From the NCBI RefSeq assembly GCF_001440475.1, contig NZ_LLYB01000087.1, forward strand, positions 14,756-56,715: 41,960 nucleotides of DNA. The letters run 5' to 3'. Position numbers and translations under genes: made by a program. Source of the DNA: Bradyrhizobium lablabi (GTDB taxonomy: Bacteria; Pseudomonadota; Alphaproteobacteria; Rhizobiales; Xanthobacteraceae). Positions 8,859 through 16,864 of this stretch are shown here, piece by piece. The notes under the pieces are model-generated. The model did no database searches. It saw only the letters and a program-made list of their open reading frames with translations, and was not told the origin of the DNA. The stretch's first letter is position 1; every line of letters begins with the position of its first letter.

Positions 8859-9950
8859 ATGAACATGCAGATTTCAAAGACCCCGATCGGCCTCGACGGC
8901 ATTCCGGCCGCCGAAACCGTGCTCAGCCATGTCGATGGCGAGCGCGGGGAACTGATCATTGCCGGCGAGCGGGTCGGCGACCTCGCCCGCAAGACCGGTT
9001 TTGAGGGCGTGACCGCCCGGTTGTGGAGCGGCGGCACCGGCCAGCCGATCGGCGAAGCCGCGGTGCGCGCGGCGCTCGGCGCGGGGCGTGAACGCGCCTT
9101 CGCCCGGTTGCCCGATCTGCTCGGCATTACACGCGGCCTTTCGATCATCGACGGTTTTCGCGCGGCGATCGCGGGGCTGCGCGCCGAGGCGGGCTTGCAG
9201 CACGAAGCCACGATCGTCGGCGCGTTTCCGGTGATTGCCGGCGCACTGGTGCAGCGGGTGAAGGGCAACGATCCCGTCGCGCCCGATCCAACCGCGAGCC
9301 ATGCCGCCGACACGCTGTCGATGATGCTGGGCCGCAAGCCCGACGCGCGGGAAGCTGCTGCGCTCGACGCCTATTTCGTCACGGTCTGCGACCACGGCAT
9401 GAACGCGTCGACCTTCACGACGCGCGTGGTGGCCTCAACGCAGGCGGATTTGTTCGCCGCTGTGACCGCCGGCTATTGCGCGCTGACAGGTCCGCTGCAT
9501 GGCGGCGCACCCGAGCCGGTGCTGGAAATGCTCGATGCGATCGGCTCGACCGAGCGGATCAAGCCGTGGGTCGACAGCGCGCTGGCCCGTGGCGAACGGC
9601 TGATGGGATTCGGCCACCGCGTCTATCGCGTCCGCGATCCGCGCGCCGGCGTGCTGAAGGGCGCGATCGAGCGGCTCGCCGGGGACGGCACCGATCTGCC
9701 GTTTGCCGGCGAGGTCGAGGCCTATATCCGCAGTGCATTGCGGATCAAGAATCCGGACCGGCCGCTCGACACCAATGTGGAGTTCTTCACCGCGATCCTG
9801 CTCGACGCGCTGAAAATCCCGCGGCAGGCGTTTACGCCGATCTTTGCGGTGGCGCGTGCGGCGGGCTGGACGGCGCATGCCCGCGAGCAGCAGCGCGGCG
9901 GTCGGCTGATTCGGCCGAGTTCGGCGTATATCGGGCCCATGCCGGGATGA
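8859..9950 (+). CDS. citrate synthase/methylcitrate synthase family protein (CitA/BsCS-I-like)
   Basis: Condenses acetyl-CoA or an analogous acyl-CoA with oxaloacetate, or a related reaction. The 363-aa protein has motifs DHGMNASTFTTRV, TGPLHGGAPEPV, GFGHRVYRVRDPRA and RLIRPSSAYIGP. The N-terminus GLDGIPAAETVLSHVDGERG resembles Bacillus subtilis CitA from memory. At the catalytic Asp position it has Glu (NVEFF), also as in CitA, so it is probably a citrate synthase I-like or methylcitrate-type enzyme rather than the main TCA enzyme. The ATG at 8859 follows AAAGGAGA at good spacing; a TTG further upstream at 8805 lies inside the regulatory palindrome and is rejected. It is divergent from the HTH-fused paralogue. 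Confidence 0.9.
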   Translation: MNMQISKTPIGLDGIPAAETVLSHVDGERGELIIAGERVGDLARKTGFEGVTARLWSGGTGQPIGEAAVRAALGAGRERAFARLPDLLGITRGLSIIDGFRAAIAGLRAEAGLQHEATIVGAFPVIAGALVQRVKGNDPVAPDPTASHAADTLSMMLGRKPDAREAAALDAYFVTVCDHGMNASTFTTRVVASTQADLFAAVTAGYCALTGPLHGGAPEPVLEMLDAIGSTERIKPWVDSALARGERLMGFGHRVYRVRDPRAGVLKGAIERLAGDGTDLPFAGEVEAYIRSALRIKNPDRPLDTNVEFFTAILLDALKIPRQAFTPIFAVARAAGWTAHAREQQRGGRLIRPSSAYIGPMPG

Positions 9951-9959
9951 GGCGTGAAC

Positions 9960-10046
9960 GTAGCCCGGATGGAGCGCAGCGTAGTCCGGGATCGATAGAG
10001 CGGCACAGGAAGACCCCCGGATTGCGCTTCGCTCCATCCGGGCTAC
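9960..10046. repeat. REP-like inverted repeat (GTAGCCCGGATGGAGCG arms)
   Basis: A perfect 17-bp inverted repeat: GTAGCCCGGATGGAGCG at 9960-9976 and its complement at 10030-10046. Inside it, CAGCGTAGTCCGGG and CCCGGATTGCGCTT pair imperfectly, so the element can fold into one long hairpin. It lies between the convergent citrate synthase and J-domain genes and may also act as a bidirectional terminator. The GTAGCCCGGATGGAGCG word is familiar as a dispersed intergenic palindrome in many proteobacterial genomes. Confidence 0.75.
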
Positions 10047-10059
10047 GGACCTGTGCTCG

Positions 10060-10707
10060 CTAAGCGCGCACCACCGTCTTCAGATAATTATACGCCTTGA
10101 TGATCTCGATCAGGCGGTCCTCGGTGGAGCGGTCGCCGCCATTGGCGTCGGGATGGTGCTGCTTGACCAGCGCCTTGTACTTGGCCTTGACGTCATCGAG
10201 CGTTGCTTCGGCAGAAAGCCCCATCACCTGCAGCGCCTTGCGCTCGGCGTTCATCACCTTGCGCGTTTCGGCCTTGGCCTCCGCGCCCGGTCCGGGCCGC
10301 CAGCGGCCGCGGCCGTTGAGCTCGGAGAACATGCTGAAGGGATCGGCGGCGCCGTCAAAGTCCTCGGCGCCGGGCGCCTTGCCCTTCTTGCCGCCGGTGT
10401 TGGCGCCCATCTTCCAGGTCGGACGATGGCCGGTCAGCGCGTCCTTCTGGTAGCGCGCGACGGCATCGGCATTCATGCCCTGGAAGAAATTGTAATTCTG
10501 GTTGTACTCGCGGACGTGGTTGAGACAGAAGTGAAAATACTCGCGGGAATTCTCGCGGCCCTTGGGCGCGCGATGCGGCCCCTTGTTCTGGCAGCCAGCC
10601 CATTCGCACATGGCGGATTCTTCATTCGCACGCGCCTGCGCCTTCGCGCTGACCTTGTTGGGCTTGATGCGAATGGAATCGAAGAACTTGGATGAATCAA
10701 TCGGCAT
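10060..10707 (-). CDS. J-domain-containing protein (C-terminal DnaJ domain)
   Basis: Co-chaperone-like protein of 215 aa with its J-domain at the C-terminus (about residues 155-215): MGLSAEATLDDVKAKYKALV, then QHHPDANGG with the essential HPD tripeptide that stimulates Hsp70 ATPase. The N-terminal part holds a possible metal-binding set: CEWAGC (Cys-x4-Cys) followed by FCLNH (Cys-x2-His). The glycine-rich and zinc-finger domains of true DnaJ are absent, so the symbol dnaJ should not be used. The gene is divergent from bolA, an arrangement common in Rhizobiales. The Hsp70 partner and client are unknown. Confidence 0.9.
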   Translation of the reverse strand: MPIDSSKFFDSIRIKPNKVSAKAQARANEESAMCEWAGCQNKGPHRAPKGRENSREYFHFCLNHVREYNQNYNFFQGMNADAVARYQKDALTGHRPTWKMGANTGGKKGKAPGAEDFDGAADPFSMFSELNGRGRWRPGPGAEAKAETRKVMNAERKALQVMGLSAEATLDDVKAKYKALVKQHHPDANGGDRSTEDRLIEIIKAYNYLKTVVRA

Positions 10708-10816
10708 AGCTGACTTTGACTACGCAATGCGAAAGGCTTCAAGTCTTGACATTGCGAATACCTCTGTTCGGGTACAACATTGACGAAAAGCAGACAGGGA
10801 ATTATCTGCCGCCATC

Positions 10817-11092
10817 ATGAGCACCAGGGATATTATCATAAACAAGTTGCGTGAAGCTTTCTTGCCGGAAAGCCTCGACGTCGCCGACGAATCTCATCTG
10901 CATGAGGGCCATGCCGGCCACAGGCCGGGCGGCGAGACGCACTTCAGAGTGTATATCGTGTCTCCGGCCTTCGAAGGGAAGAGCCGGATCGAACGCCATC
11001 GCATGGTAAATGCGACGCTTGAGGCGGAACTCAGGGGATCCGTCCATGCGCTCGCCATCAGGGCGCAGGCGCCGGGAGAAACCGCCCGGTAA
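10817..11092 (+). CDS. bolA: BolA family protein
   Basis: A 91-aa BolA-fold protein. In other bacteria such proteins partner monothiol glutaredoxins in Fe-S cluster handling, or act as morphology and stress regulators. Seen: an N-terminal helix IINKLREAFLPESLDVADES, the conserved HLHEGHAGH with His residues for cluster ligation, THFRVYIVSPAF, and RIERHRMVNATLEAEL, the core helix of the family. The length is usual. It starts at ATG 10817, is divergent from the J-domain gene with 109 bases between, and precedes a P-loop protein gene on the same strand. Confidence 0.92.
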   Translation: MSTRDIIINKLREAFLPESLDVADESHLHEGHAGHRPGGETHFRVYIVSPAFEGKSRIERHRMVNATLEAELRGSVHALAIRAQAPGETAR

Positions 11093-11125
11093 CCGGCAAA
11101 CCTGCCGCAAGAATATGAGCGCCCG

Positions 11126-11641
11126 ATGACATCGCAGAGGCTCATTATTTTGGCCGGCCTTCCCGGTTCCGGGAAGAGCACGCTGGCGGAACGGCTTTCG
11201 CGGCATTTCTCCCTGCCGTTGTTTTCGGTCGATCCGATCGAGGCCGCGATGTGGCGCGGCGGCCTGTCCCGGGATCATACGGGAATCGCGGCCTACGTGG
11301 TCGCGCAGGCCTTGGCCGAGGAGCATCTGCGGCTTGGACAATCCGTCGTGATCGACGCGGTCAATCCGGTCGAGGCGCCGCGCGCGGCGTGGCGCAATCT
11401 CGGCACGAAATATCGCGCGGATTTGAAGATCATCGAATGCGTCTGCGTCGACCAGGCGGCGCATCGCCGGCGGATCGAAGCGCGAATCCGCGGCATCGAG
11501 GGCATGGCCGAAGTCACCTGGGAAAGGGTAGAGAAACGGCGCGCGGAATACGAAGCCTGGACCGATGCGAGGCTTACGCTGGATACGTCGGCGCACCCGC
11601 CAGAACGGCTGCTCGCCGAAGCCATCGGCTATCTGACGTGA
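11126..11641 (+). CDS. P-loop NTPase, predicted small-molecule or polynucleotide kinase (AAA_33-like)
   Basis: A 171-aa cytoplasmic protein with Walker A GLPGSGKST at about residues 11-19 in the N-terminal IILAGLPGSGKSTLAERL. A kinase-type substrate segment FSVDPIEAAMW follows, then a hydrophobic strand ending in acid (SVVIDAVNPVE) as Walker B, and an Arg-rich lid (HRRRIEARIRG). This pattern fits the zeta-toxin/polynucleotide-kinase-like AAA_33 group. The last residues ERLLAEAIGYL match the usual C-terminal helix. The substrate is unknown. No antitoxin-like gene is adjacent, so I do not call it a toxin. It lies 33 bases after bolA on the same strand and may be co-transcribed with it. Confidence 0.8.
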   Translation: MTSQRLIILAGLPGSGKSTLAERLSRHFSLPLFSVDPIEAAMWRGGLSRDHTGIAAYVVAQALAEEHLRLGQSVVIDAVNPVEAPRAAWRNLGTKYRADLKIIECVCVDQAAHRRRIEARIRGIEGMAEVTWERVEKRRAEYEAWTDARLTLDTSAHPPERLLAEAIGYLT

Positions 11642-11791
11642 GGCTATCAGCCAGCTTCCTGTGAAGATCGGCGGAGACGGTAGAACGGCTTTCGCAAACG
11701 TGAGACAATCGCCGAGACGATGGATCAAGTTCCGTTCGGACGCGGGGTTCGGGCTGACCCCGATGCCATCGCAGCTCGATGGGGTCGTCCG

Positions 11792-12235
11792 ATGCGATAT
11801 TGGGCACGCTTCAGATGGGCCGCCGCCGTGGCGCTAACGATTGCGGCCTCCTCCGTGCGGGCGCAGGCGCTGGACATGCCGAGCCCCTTTGTCCAGGAAG
11901 TGCTGATCAAGAGCATTCTAGTGACGCTCAACGATGCGGTGGCGTCGGACAATTTCACGGTGCTGCACGCCAAGATCTCAAAGCCGTTCCGCGATCAGTT
12001 TCCACCCGACAAGCTGCGGGCCGTCTTCAAGGACCTGGTCGAGAAGCACGCCGTGTTCGACGCCATCGTCGCCAGCCCGGTCATTTCAGAGGAAGACGCC
12101 AAGATCGACGACAAGGGCGTGCTGCGCCTGAAAGGTCGTTTCGACACCACGCCCAAAAAAGTGAAATACCAGCTCGGGTTCATCCCCTCCGATGGGCAGT
12201 GGAAGCTCTCCGGCGTCGCGATCGATATCGAATGA
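11792..12235 (+). CDS. small exported protein of unknown function
   Basis: A 147-aa protein with an N-terminal signal peptide: basic start RYWARFRWA, Ala/Val-rich core, cleavage probably after VRA-QA near residue 25. The mature part (about 120 aa) contains LVTLNDAVASDNFTVLH, FRDQFPPDKLRAVFKDL and a C-terminal beta-rich YQLGFIPSDGQWKLSGVAIDIE. The last part looks like an NTF2/DUF4864-type cone domain, a guess from sequence rhythm only. I start at ATG 11792 because it opens the signal peptide; the frame extends upstream to 11720 without conserved features. A hairpin directly follows the stop. Confidence 0.75.
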   Translation: MRYWARFRWAAAVALTIAASSVRAQALDMPSPFVQEVLIKSILVTLNDAVASDNFTVLHAKISKPFRDQFPPDKLRAVFKDLVEKHAVFDAIVASPVISEEDAKIDDKGVLRLKGRFDTTPKKVKYQLGFIPSDGQWKLSGVAIDIE

Positions 12236-12253
12236 CGCGTTCAGAAGAACGCG
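12236..12253 (+). terminator. hairpin directly after the exported protein gene
   Basis: Perfect 7-bp stem CGCGTTC/GAACGCG with a 4-base AGAA loop, starting one base after the stop codon. There is no T-tract, so it may slow RNA decay or need Rho rather than be a classic intrinsic terminator. Confidence 0.45.
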
Positions 12254-12388
12254 CTGGCGATAGAACTCCCGGGGATATCGGGCAGCCAATCAGCGGTGCG
12301 AAACCCGAACTCGATTCCATTTTGCCAATCAGGAAATGCTATTCGGATATGAATGAATGAGGCGATATCTTTCCCGGGAAGGCAAGAA

Positions 12389-13291
12389 ATGGAATTTCCT
12401 TCATGGATTGAGCTGGTTGAAAGAAATGTCGCGAAATTCGGCGACCTCGTCGCCGGCATCGATCCCTCGCGTTCCGACGTCCCGGAGTTCTTCGGCCAGG
12501 ACGACGTCTGGATCGAGCGGTTCGTCGATTTCATGATCGAATCCATCGAGGGACGCATCGGCTTCGTCAAATTCCAGTCGGCTTATTTTGAGGCCTGCGG
12601 ACTGACAGGCTTGAGGGTGCTCGCTGCCGGCATCGAGAAGGCACGGGCCGCGGGCATCGGCGTTATTCTCGACGCCAAACGCGGGGACATCGGCGCGACT
12701 GCTGCCGCCTATGCCCGCGCCTATCTAACCCCCGCTTCAGCCGGCGGCAGCGGCGACTTCGAAGCCGACTGCCTGACTGTGAACCCGTTGATGGGGCCGG
12801 ATACGCTTGAACCTTTCGTGGAATGCGCAAACCGCTTTGGCAAGGGCCTGTTCGTGCTTTGCCGAACCTCCAATCCCGGCGCGGGCTGGCTTCAGGACAA
12901 GATGACCGGCAATCGCCTCGTTTCCGATCGTCTTGCCGATCTCATTGCGGCAATCGGAGCCAACACCAACGGATCTTCGCGAATGAATGCCATAGGCGCC
13001 GTGGTGGGTGCGACAGTCCCACATGAAGGCCGGCGCCTGCGTCAACTTCTGCCCCGCTCGATCATCCTTGCGCCGGGTCTTGGCGCGCAAGGCGGGGACG
13101 CTGCTGCTATCCACTCATTGCGCGGGAACATTCCTGGCGACCTGTTGATTCCCGTGTCACGCGGCCTGACGCTGGTGCGCGACCGCGGAATTTCTGCCGC
13201 AGATTACCGGCAGCTCATCATCGACAGAATCGACGGCTTCAAAGCGGCGGTCGCCTACGACTATCCCGACAATCGCGCCATCCCGGCGTGA
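12389..13291 (+). CDS. pyrF: orotidine 5'-phosphate decarboxylase, class 2 (PyrF)
   Basis: Decarboxylates OMP to UMP, the last step of de novo pyrimidine synthesis. It belongs to the long class 2 family (about 270-310 aa) rather than the short 230-aa class 1. Key motif: VILDAKRGDIGAT, with the catalytic Asp-x-Lys-x-x-x-Asp set. Also seen are VAGIDPS near the N-terminus, GFVKFQSAYFEA, ADCLTVNPLMGPDTLEPF, FVLCRTSNPGA, VVGATVPHEGRRLR and APGLGAQGGD. I start at ATG 12389, preceded by GGGAAGG; an in-frame ATG at 12353 would add 12 residues but has a poor ribosome site. The gene stands alone between a hairpin and the convergent CNNM/CorC gene. Confidence 0.88.
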   Translation: MEFPSWIELVERNVAKFGDLVAGIDPSRSDVPEFFGQDDVWIERFVDFMIESIEGRIGFVKFQSAYFEACGLTGLRVLAAGIEKARAAGIGVILDAKRGDIGATAAAYARAYLTPASAGGSGDFEADCLTVNPLMGPDTLEPFVECANRFGKGLFVLCRTSNPGAGWLQDKMTGNRLVSDRLADLIAAIGANTNGSSRMNAIGAVVGATVPHEGRRLRQLLPRSIILAPGLGAQGGDAAAIHSLRGNIPGDLLIPVSRGLTLVRDRGISAADYRQLIIDRIDGFKAAVAYDYPDNRAIPA

Positions 13292-13312
13292 TGCCCGGCG
13301 CAATATCCCGCG

Positions 13313-14665
13313 CTAGAACGCCGTTCCTGCCCGCTTCGGCTTCGGCTCCTCACCCTCGGCTTCGCGCGGCAGCGGCGTGATCTTCAGCGCGGTGATGCGG
13401 TTGCGCTCGCGGCGCAGCACGCGGAAGCGGCAGCCGTGGAAGGTGAAATTCTGGCCGCGCTCGGGGATCGAGCGCGCTTCGTGGATCACGAGGCCCGCTA
13501 CCGTGGTCGCCTCCTCATCGGGCAGATGCCAGTTCATGGCGCGGTTGAGATCGCGGATCGGCACCGACCCATCGACCACGACGGAGCCGTCGGCCTGGAC
13601 GCGAACGCCGGCTACCACGACATCGTGCTCGTCGGAAATATCGCCGACGATCTCCTCCAGGATGTCTTCCAGCGTCACCATGCCCTCGACTTCGCCGTAT
13701 TCGTCGACGACGAGCGCAAAGTGGGTCTTGCGGCGGCGGAACGCCTTCAACTGCTCGGACAAAGGCCGCATCTCCGGCACGAACCAGGGCGGCAGCATGA
13801 TCGCGGAAACATTGATGCGCGACATATCGCCTTCGGAGGCGCGGATCGCGCGCAGGAGATCCTTGGCGTGCAGCACGCCGATGATGTTTTCCGGCTTGTC
13901 GCGCCACAGCGGAATGCGAGTGTACTCGGTCGCCAGCACCTCGCGCACCAGGTCTTCGGGCGGCAGATCGGCGTTGATCATCATCATGGCCGTGCGGTGG
14001 ACCATGACGTCGGAGACGGCAAGATCGCCGAAGCGGAAGACGTTATGGATGTACTCGGCCTCGCCGCTTTCGATGCCGCCATGCACGGCGGATTCCTCGA
14101 CCAATCCTTCAATCTCGGAGTCGGTGAGGATTTCATGCTGGGAAGATTCCTGCACGCCGAACATGCGCAGGATCCCGCGCGATGCGGCGTTGAGCAGCCA
14201 GTTCAGCGGCCAGAAAACCAGGTAGGACAGATGCAGCGGATAGGCGATCCATTGCGAGACCGGCGTCGGTTGGCGGATCGCGAACGTCTTCGGCACCTGC
14301 TCGCCGATGACGATATGCAGCGACGAGAATATCAGAAAGCCAGCCAGGAACGACACGAAGTGCAGCGTACGTTCCGACATGCCGAGCGGGATCAGCAGCG
14401 GCTCCAGCAACGCCGACACGGTGGGCTCGCCGACCCAGCCGAGGCCGAGCGAGGCCATGGTGATGCCGAGCTGACAGCAGGCGAGATAGGCCTCGATATT
14501 GCCCATCATCCCATGCAACAGGCGCGCGCCGAAGCGGTCCTGCTCGACCATCGCCCGGATGCGAAAGCCGCGGCTCTTGACCAGCGCAAACTCGGCGGCC
14601 ACGTAAAACGCGTTTGCGGCGAGCAAGAGAATCGCGAGCAGCAGGTTGAACGCGGTCGAACTCAT
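13313..14665 (-). CDS. CNNM/CorC (HlyC/CorC) family membrane protein with CBS domains
   Basis: A 450-aa inner-membrane protein with the three-part CNNM/CorC layout. Residues 1-200 are a DUF21 transmembrane domain of about four hydrophobic segments (LLLAILLLAANAFYVAAEFA; GITMASLGLGWVGEP). Then comes a CBS pair (DVMVHRTAMMMINADLPPEDL; ALVVDEYGEVEGMVTLEDIL with the conserved DEYG and TLEDILEEIVG), and a C-terminal CorC_HlyC domain (VVVDGSVPIRDLNRAM). Homologues are implicated in Mg2+/Co2+ efflux or Mg2+ homeostasis; the older label 'hemolysin' is misleading. It lies downstream of aroB on the same strand with a 67-base gap. Confidence 0.92.
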   Translation of the reverse strand: MSSTAFNLLLAILLLAANAFYVAAEFALVKSRGFRIRAMVEQDRFGARLLHGMMGNIEAYLACCQLGITMASLGLGWVGEPTVSALLEPLLIPLGMSERTLHFVSFLAGFLIFSSLHIVIGEQVPKTFAIRQPTPVSQWIAYPLHLSYLVFWPLNWLLNAASRGILRMFGVQESSQHEILTDSEIEGLVEESAVHGGIESGEAEYIHNVFRFGDLAVSDVMVHRTAMMMINADLPPEDLVREVLATEYTRIPLWRDKPENIIGVLHAKDLLRAIRASEGDMSRINVSAIMLPPWFVPEMRPLSEQLKAFRRRKTHFALVVDEYGEVEGMVTLEDILEEIVGDISDEHDVVVAGVRVQADGSVVVDGSVPIRDLNRAMNWHLPDEEATTVAGLVIHEARSIPERGQNFTFHGCRFRVLRRERNRITALKITPLPREAEGEEPKPKRAGTAF

Positions 14666-14732
14666 ATATGCCTCGTGACGGCGCCTTCCCCGCGCGACGC
14701 TCGCTCCAGGCTGCGCCCCGGCATTCCCATTC

Positions 14733-15875
14733 TCATCCCGACAGTTTCTGTTGCAGGAAATCTCGGACCAGGGCCGGCTCGACGTCGTTTGCGACCACCG
14801 CGCGGCCGATCGCCTGCAGCAGGATGAAGGTCAGCTTGCCGCGCTTGACCTTCTTGTCCTGCGCCATCAGCGCCATCAGGGCGTCGGCATCCGCAAGCCC
14901 CTCCTGGGCAAAGCCCGCGATGTCCTGCAAATGGGTCGGCAGCCCGACCGACGCAAGGTGACGTTCGACACGGGCGGCGTCGGCCGCCGAGATCATGCCG
15001 AGTTTCGCGGAAAACTCCGCCGCCAGCACCATGCCGATGGCAACGCCTTCGCCATGGAACAGGCGATCGGAAAAGCCGGTCGCAGCTTCCAGCGCATGGC
15101 CGAACGTGTGGCCGAGATTGAGCAGCGCACGCTCGCCATTTTCGCGCTCGTCGCGGGAGACGATCGCGGCCTTGGCGCGGCAGGAGGTTGCGATCGCATG
15201 CTCGCGCGCCGCGCCGCCAGAGAAGATCTCGGCGTGGTTGGCATCGAGCCAGGTGAAAAAGGCTTCATCGCCGAGCACGCCATATTTGGCGACCTCGGCG
15301 TAGCCGGCGCGGAACTGGCGCGGCGACAACGTGTCGAGCACGGAAGTATCCGCGATCACCAGAACCGGCTGATGGAACGCGCCGAGCAAATTCTTGCCCT
15401 GGGGCGAATTGATGCCGGTCTTGCCGCCGACCGAGGAATCCACCTGCGCCAGCAGCGAGGTCGGCACCTGCACGAAATCGACGCCGCGCCGCAGGATCGC
15501 CGCCGCGAAGCCGGCGAGATCGCCGACCACGCCGCCGCCGAGCGCGATCACCAGATCGTTGCGCTCGATCTTCGCCGCGATCAGTGCTTCCGAGACCTTT
15601 TCAAGACCGGCATAGGTTTTCGATATCTCGCCTTCCTCGACGATGATGCGTGAAGTCGGAATGCCGGCTTCAGTGAGCGAGCGCTCGGTCGGCTCCAGCC
15701 AGTGCTTGGCCACAGTGCGGTCGGTGACGATGGCAGTCCGCACGCCCGGGCGCAGCGCGGCGACGCGCGGGCCGAGCGTCTCCAGCACGCCGCGGCCGAT
15801 GACGATGTCATAGGCGCGGTCGCCAAGGGCAACGTCGACCATGATATCGGCGGAATGTTTCAGTGGCGCAGTCAT
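14733..15875 (-). CDS. aroB: 3-dehydroquinate synthase AroB
   Basis: Second enzyme of the shikimate pathway: converts DAHP to 3-dehydroquinate using NAD+ and a divalent metal. The 380-aa protein shows LVIALGGGVVGDLAGFAAA (NAD-binding glycines), FVQVPTSLLAQVDSSVGGKT, the metal-site EVAKYG and LNLGHTFGHALE, and HGEGVAIGM. The start is ATG 15875, overlapping the aroK stop by four bases (ATGA), which implies translational coupling. An upstream in-frame extension to 15956 lies inside aroK and is rejected. The aroK-aroB order is the standard shikimate pair. Confidence 0.96.
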   Translation of the reverse strand: MTAPLKHSADIMVDVALGDRAYDIVIGRGVLETLGPRVAALRPGVRTAIVTDRTVAKHWLEPTERSLTEAGIPTSRIIVEEGEISKTYAGLEKVSEALIAAKIERNDLVIALGGGVVGDLAGFAAAILRRGVDFVQVPTSLLAQVDSSVGGKTGINSPQGKNLLGAFHQPVLVIADTSVLDTLSPRQFRAGYAEVAKYGVLGDEAFFTWLDANHAEIFSGGAAREHAIATSCRAKAAIVSRDERENGERALLNLGHTFGHALEAATGFSDRLFHGEGVAIGMVLAAEFSAKLGMISAADAARVERHLASVGLPTHLQDIAGFAQEGLADADALMALMAQDKKVKRGKLTFILLQAIGRAVVANDVEPALVRDFLQQKLSG

Positions 15876-16504
15876 GGCGTGACGTTGATCCCGTCGGTTG
15901 CCGGCTGGGCAGAAGGGCTGCCTACGCATAGCCGGGCGCGCAGGGCATCGATACATTCTTCGACGATACGGTCGTGCGGGACGTCGCGTGACAAAATGAT
16001 CAGGTCGGCGGTCTGGTAGACCGGCTCGCGCGCTTCGAGCAGGCGGCTGACGGTCCCGACCGGATCCTCAGTTTGCAGCAGCGGCCGGTCGGCCCGGCGC
16101 TTGACGCGCTTCATGATAATGTCGACGTCCGCCTTGAGCCAGATCGAGACCGCCTTGTCGCGGATGCGGTTGCGGGTCTCCTCGCGCATGAAGGCGCCGC
16201 CGCCGGTGGCAAGCACCACCGGACGTCCCTCAAGGATTCGCGCGATCACCCGGGCTTCGCCATCCCGAAAATAAGGCTCGCCGTAGTTCTGGAAGATTTC
16301 CGGGATCGTCATCCGGTGCGCCGTCTCGATCTCGGTGTCGGCGTCGCTAAACGGCAGTTGCAGCCGCGCCGCTAGCCGCCGGCCGATGGTCGACTTGCCG
16401 GCGCCCATCATGCCGACCAGCACGATCGAACGCCTTCCCAGCGCCGACGTGATGTCGGCCTCCTGGGTCGGGCTCGCCTGTGCCGGTGCGGCGGTCTCGG
16501 ACAT
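15872..16504 (-). CDS. aroK: shikimate kinase AroK
   Basis: Phosphorylates shikimate at the 3-hydroxyl with ATP. The 210-aa protein has Walker A GMMGAGKST at residues 31-39, FSDADTEIE with the shikimate-binding Asp, GEPYFRDGEARV, the GGGAFM glycine motif and a lid with RRADRPLL. About 25 residues before the kinase core (Ala/Thr-rich) are a short extension common in Rhizobiales. I start at ATG 16504 (MSETAAP); the frame is open to 16591 but that part looks non-coding. It is the first gene of aroK-aroB, probably continuing to the CNNM gene. Confidence 0.95.
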   Translation of the reverse strand: MSETAAPAQASPTQEADITSALGRRSIVLVGMMGAGKSTIGRRLAARLQLPFSDADTEIETAHRMTIPEIFQNYGEPYFRDGEARVIARILEGRPVVLATGGGAFMREETRNRIRDKAVSIWLKADVDIIMKRVKRRADRPLLQTEDPVGTVSRLLEAREPVYQTADLIILSRDVPHDRIVEECIDALRARLCVGSPSAQPATDGINVTP

Positions 16505-16648
16505 CAAAAACCCTGCTCTTTGGCGGGATTTGACCCGCGCTGCGCCACCTATACTACCCCCATCGAGGCCGTTGCCAGAGACTCTTGCCACGGGGATGGG
16601 AACATGATGGATGATTTCATTGGTTAATTCGCCGCCCTGAGCCCAGCT

Positions 16649-16795
16649 ATGCCCAGTTTGTTCCGCTTTTTGACGGTCGTCGGCGTGATCGCCGGGGTGA
16701 TCTATGGCGCCATTTTTGCGCTGGCGAACTTCGTGACCCCAAAGCCCCGGGAAATGACCGTCACCATCCCCGCAGACAAGTTCCTCAAGAAATAG
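16649..16795 (+). CDS. 48-aa single-pass membrane protein
   Basis: A small gene found by reading the sequence. The product has an N-terminal hydrophobic segment (FRFLTVVGVIAGVIYGAIFA) followed by a short extracytoplasmic or cytoplasmic tail ending in TVTIPADKFLKK. It has coding-like codon use and a defined ATG and TAG. It sits between the divergent aroK and the downstream xerD gene. Similar micro-proteins occur at this position in related Rhizobiales to my recollection, sometimes mislabelled histidine kinase. Function unknown. Confidence 0.65.
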   Translation: MPSLFRFLTVVGVIAGVIYGAIFALANFVTPKPREMTVTIPADKFLKK

Positions 16796-16864
16796 CCGCT
16801 ATCGTCTGATTGGTGAGAGGCCAATTCGGGGAGAGGCATCTCCATCGACGGGGATGTCCAGGTA

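Noticed and set aside
10746..10778. possible bolA promoter (TTGACA with TACAAC)
   Set aside because: The -35 is perfect but the spacing to TACAAC is 21 bases, too long for a sigma-70 promoter; TTGCGA would give 15. Not reported as a feature.
11126..11641. zeta-toxin-like protein as part of a toxin-antitoxin pair
   Set aside because: No small antitoxin gene is adjacent and the neighbours are housekeeping genes.
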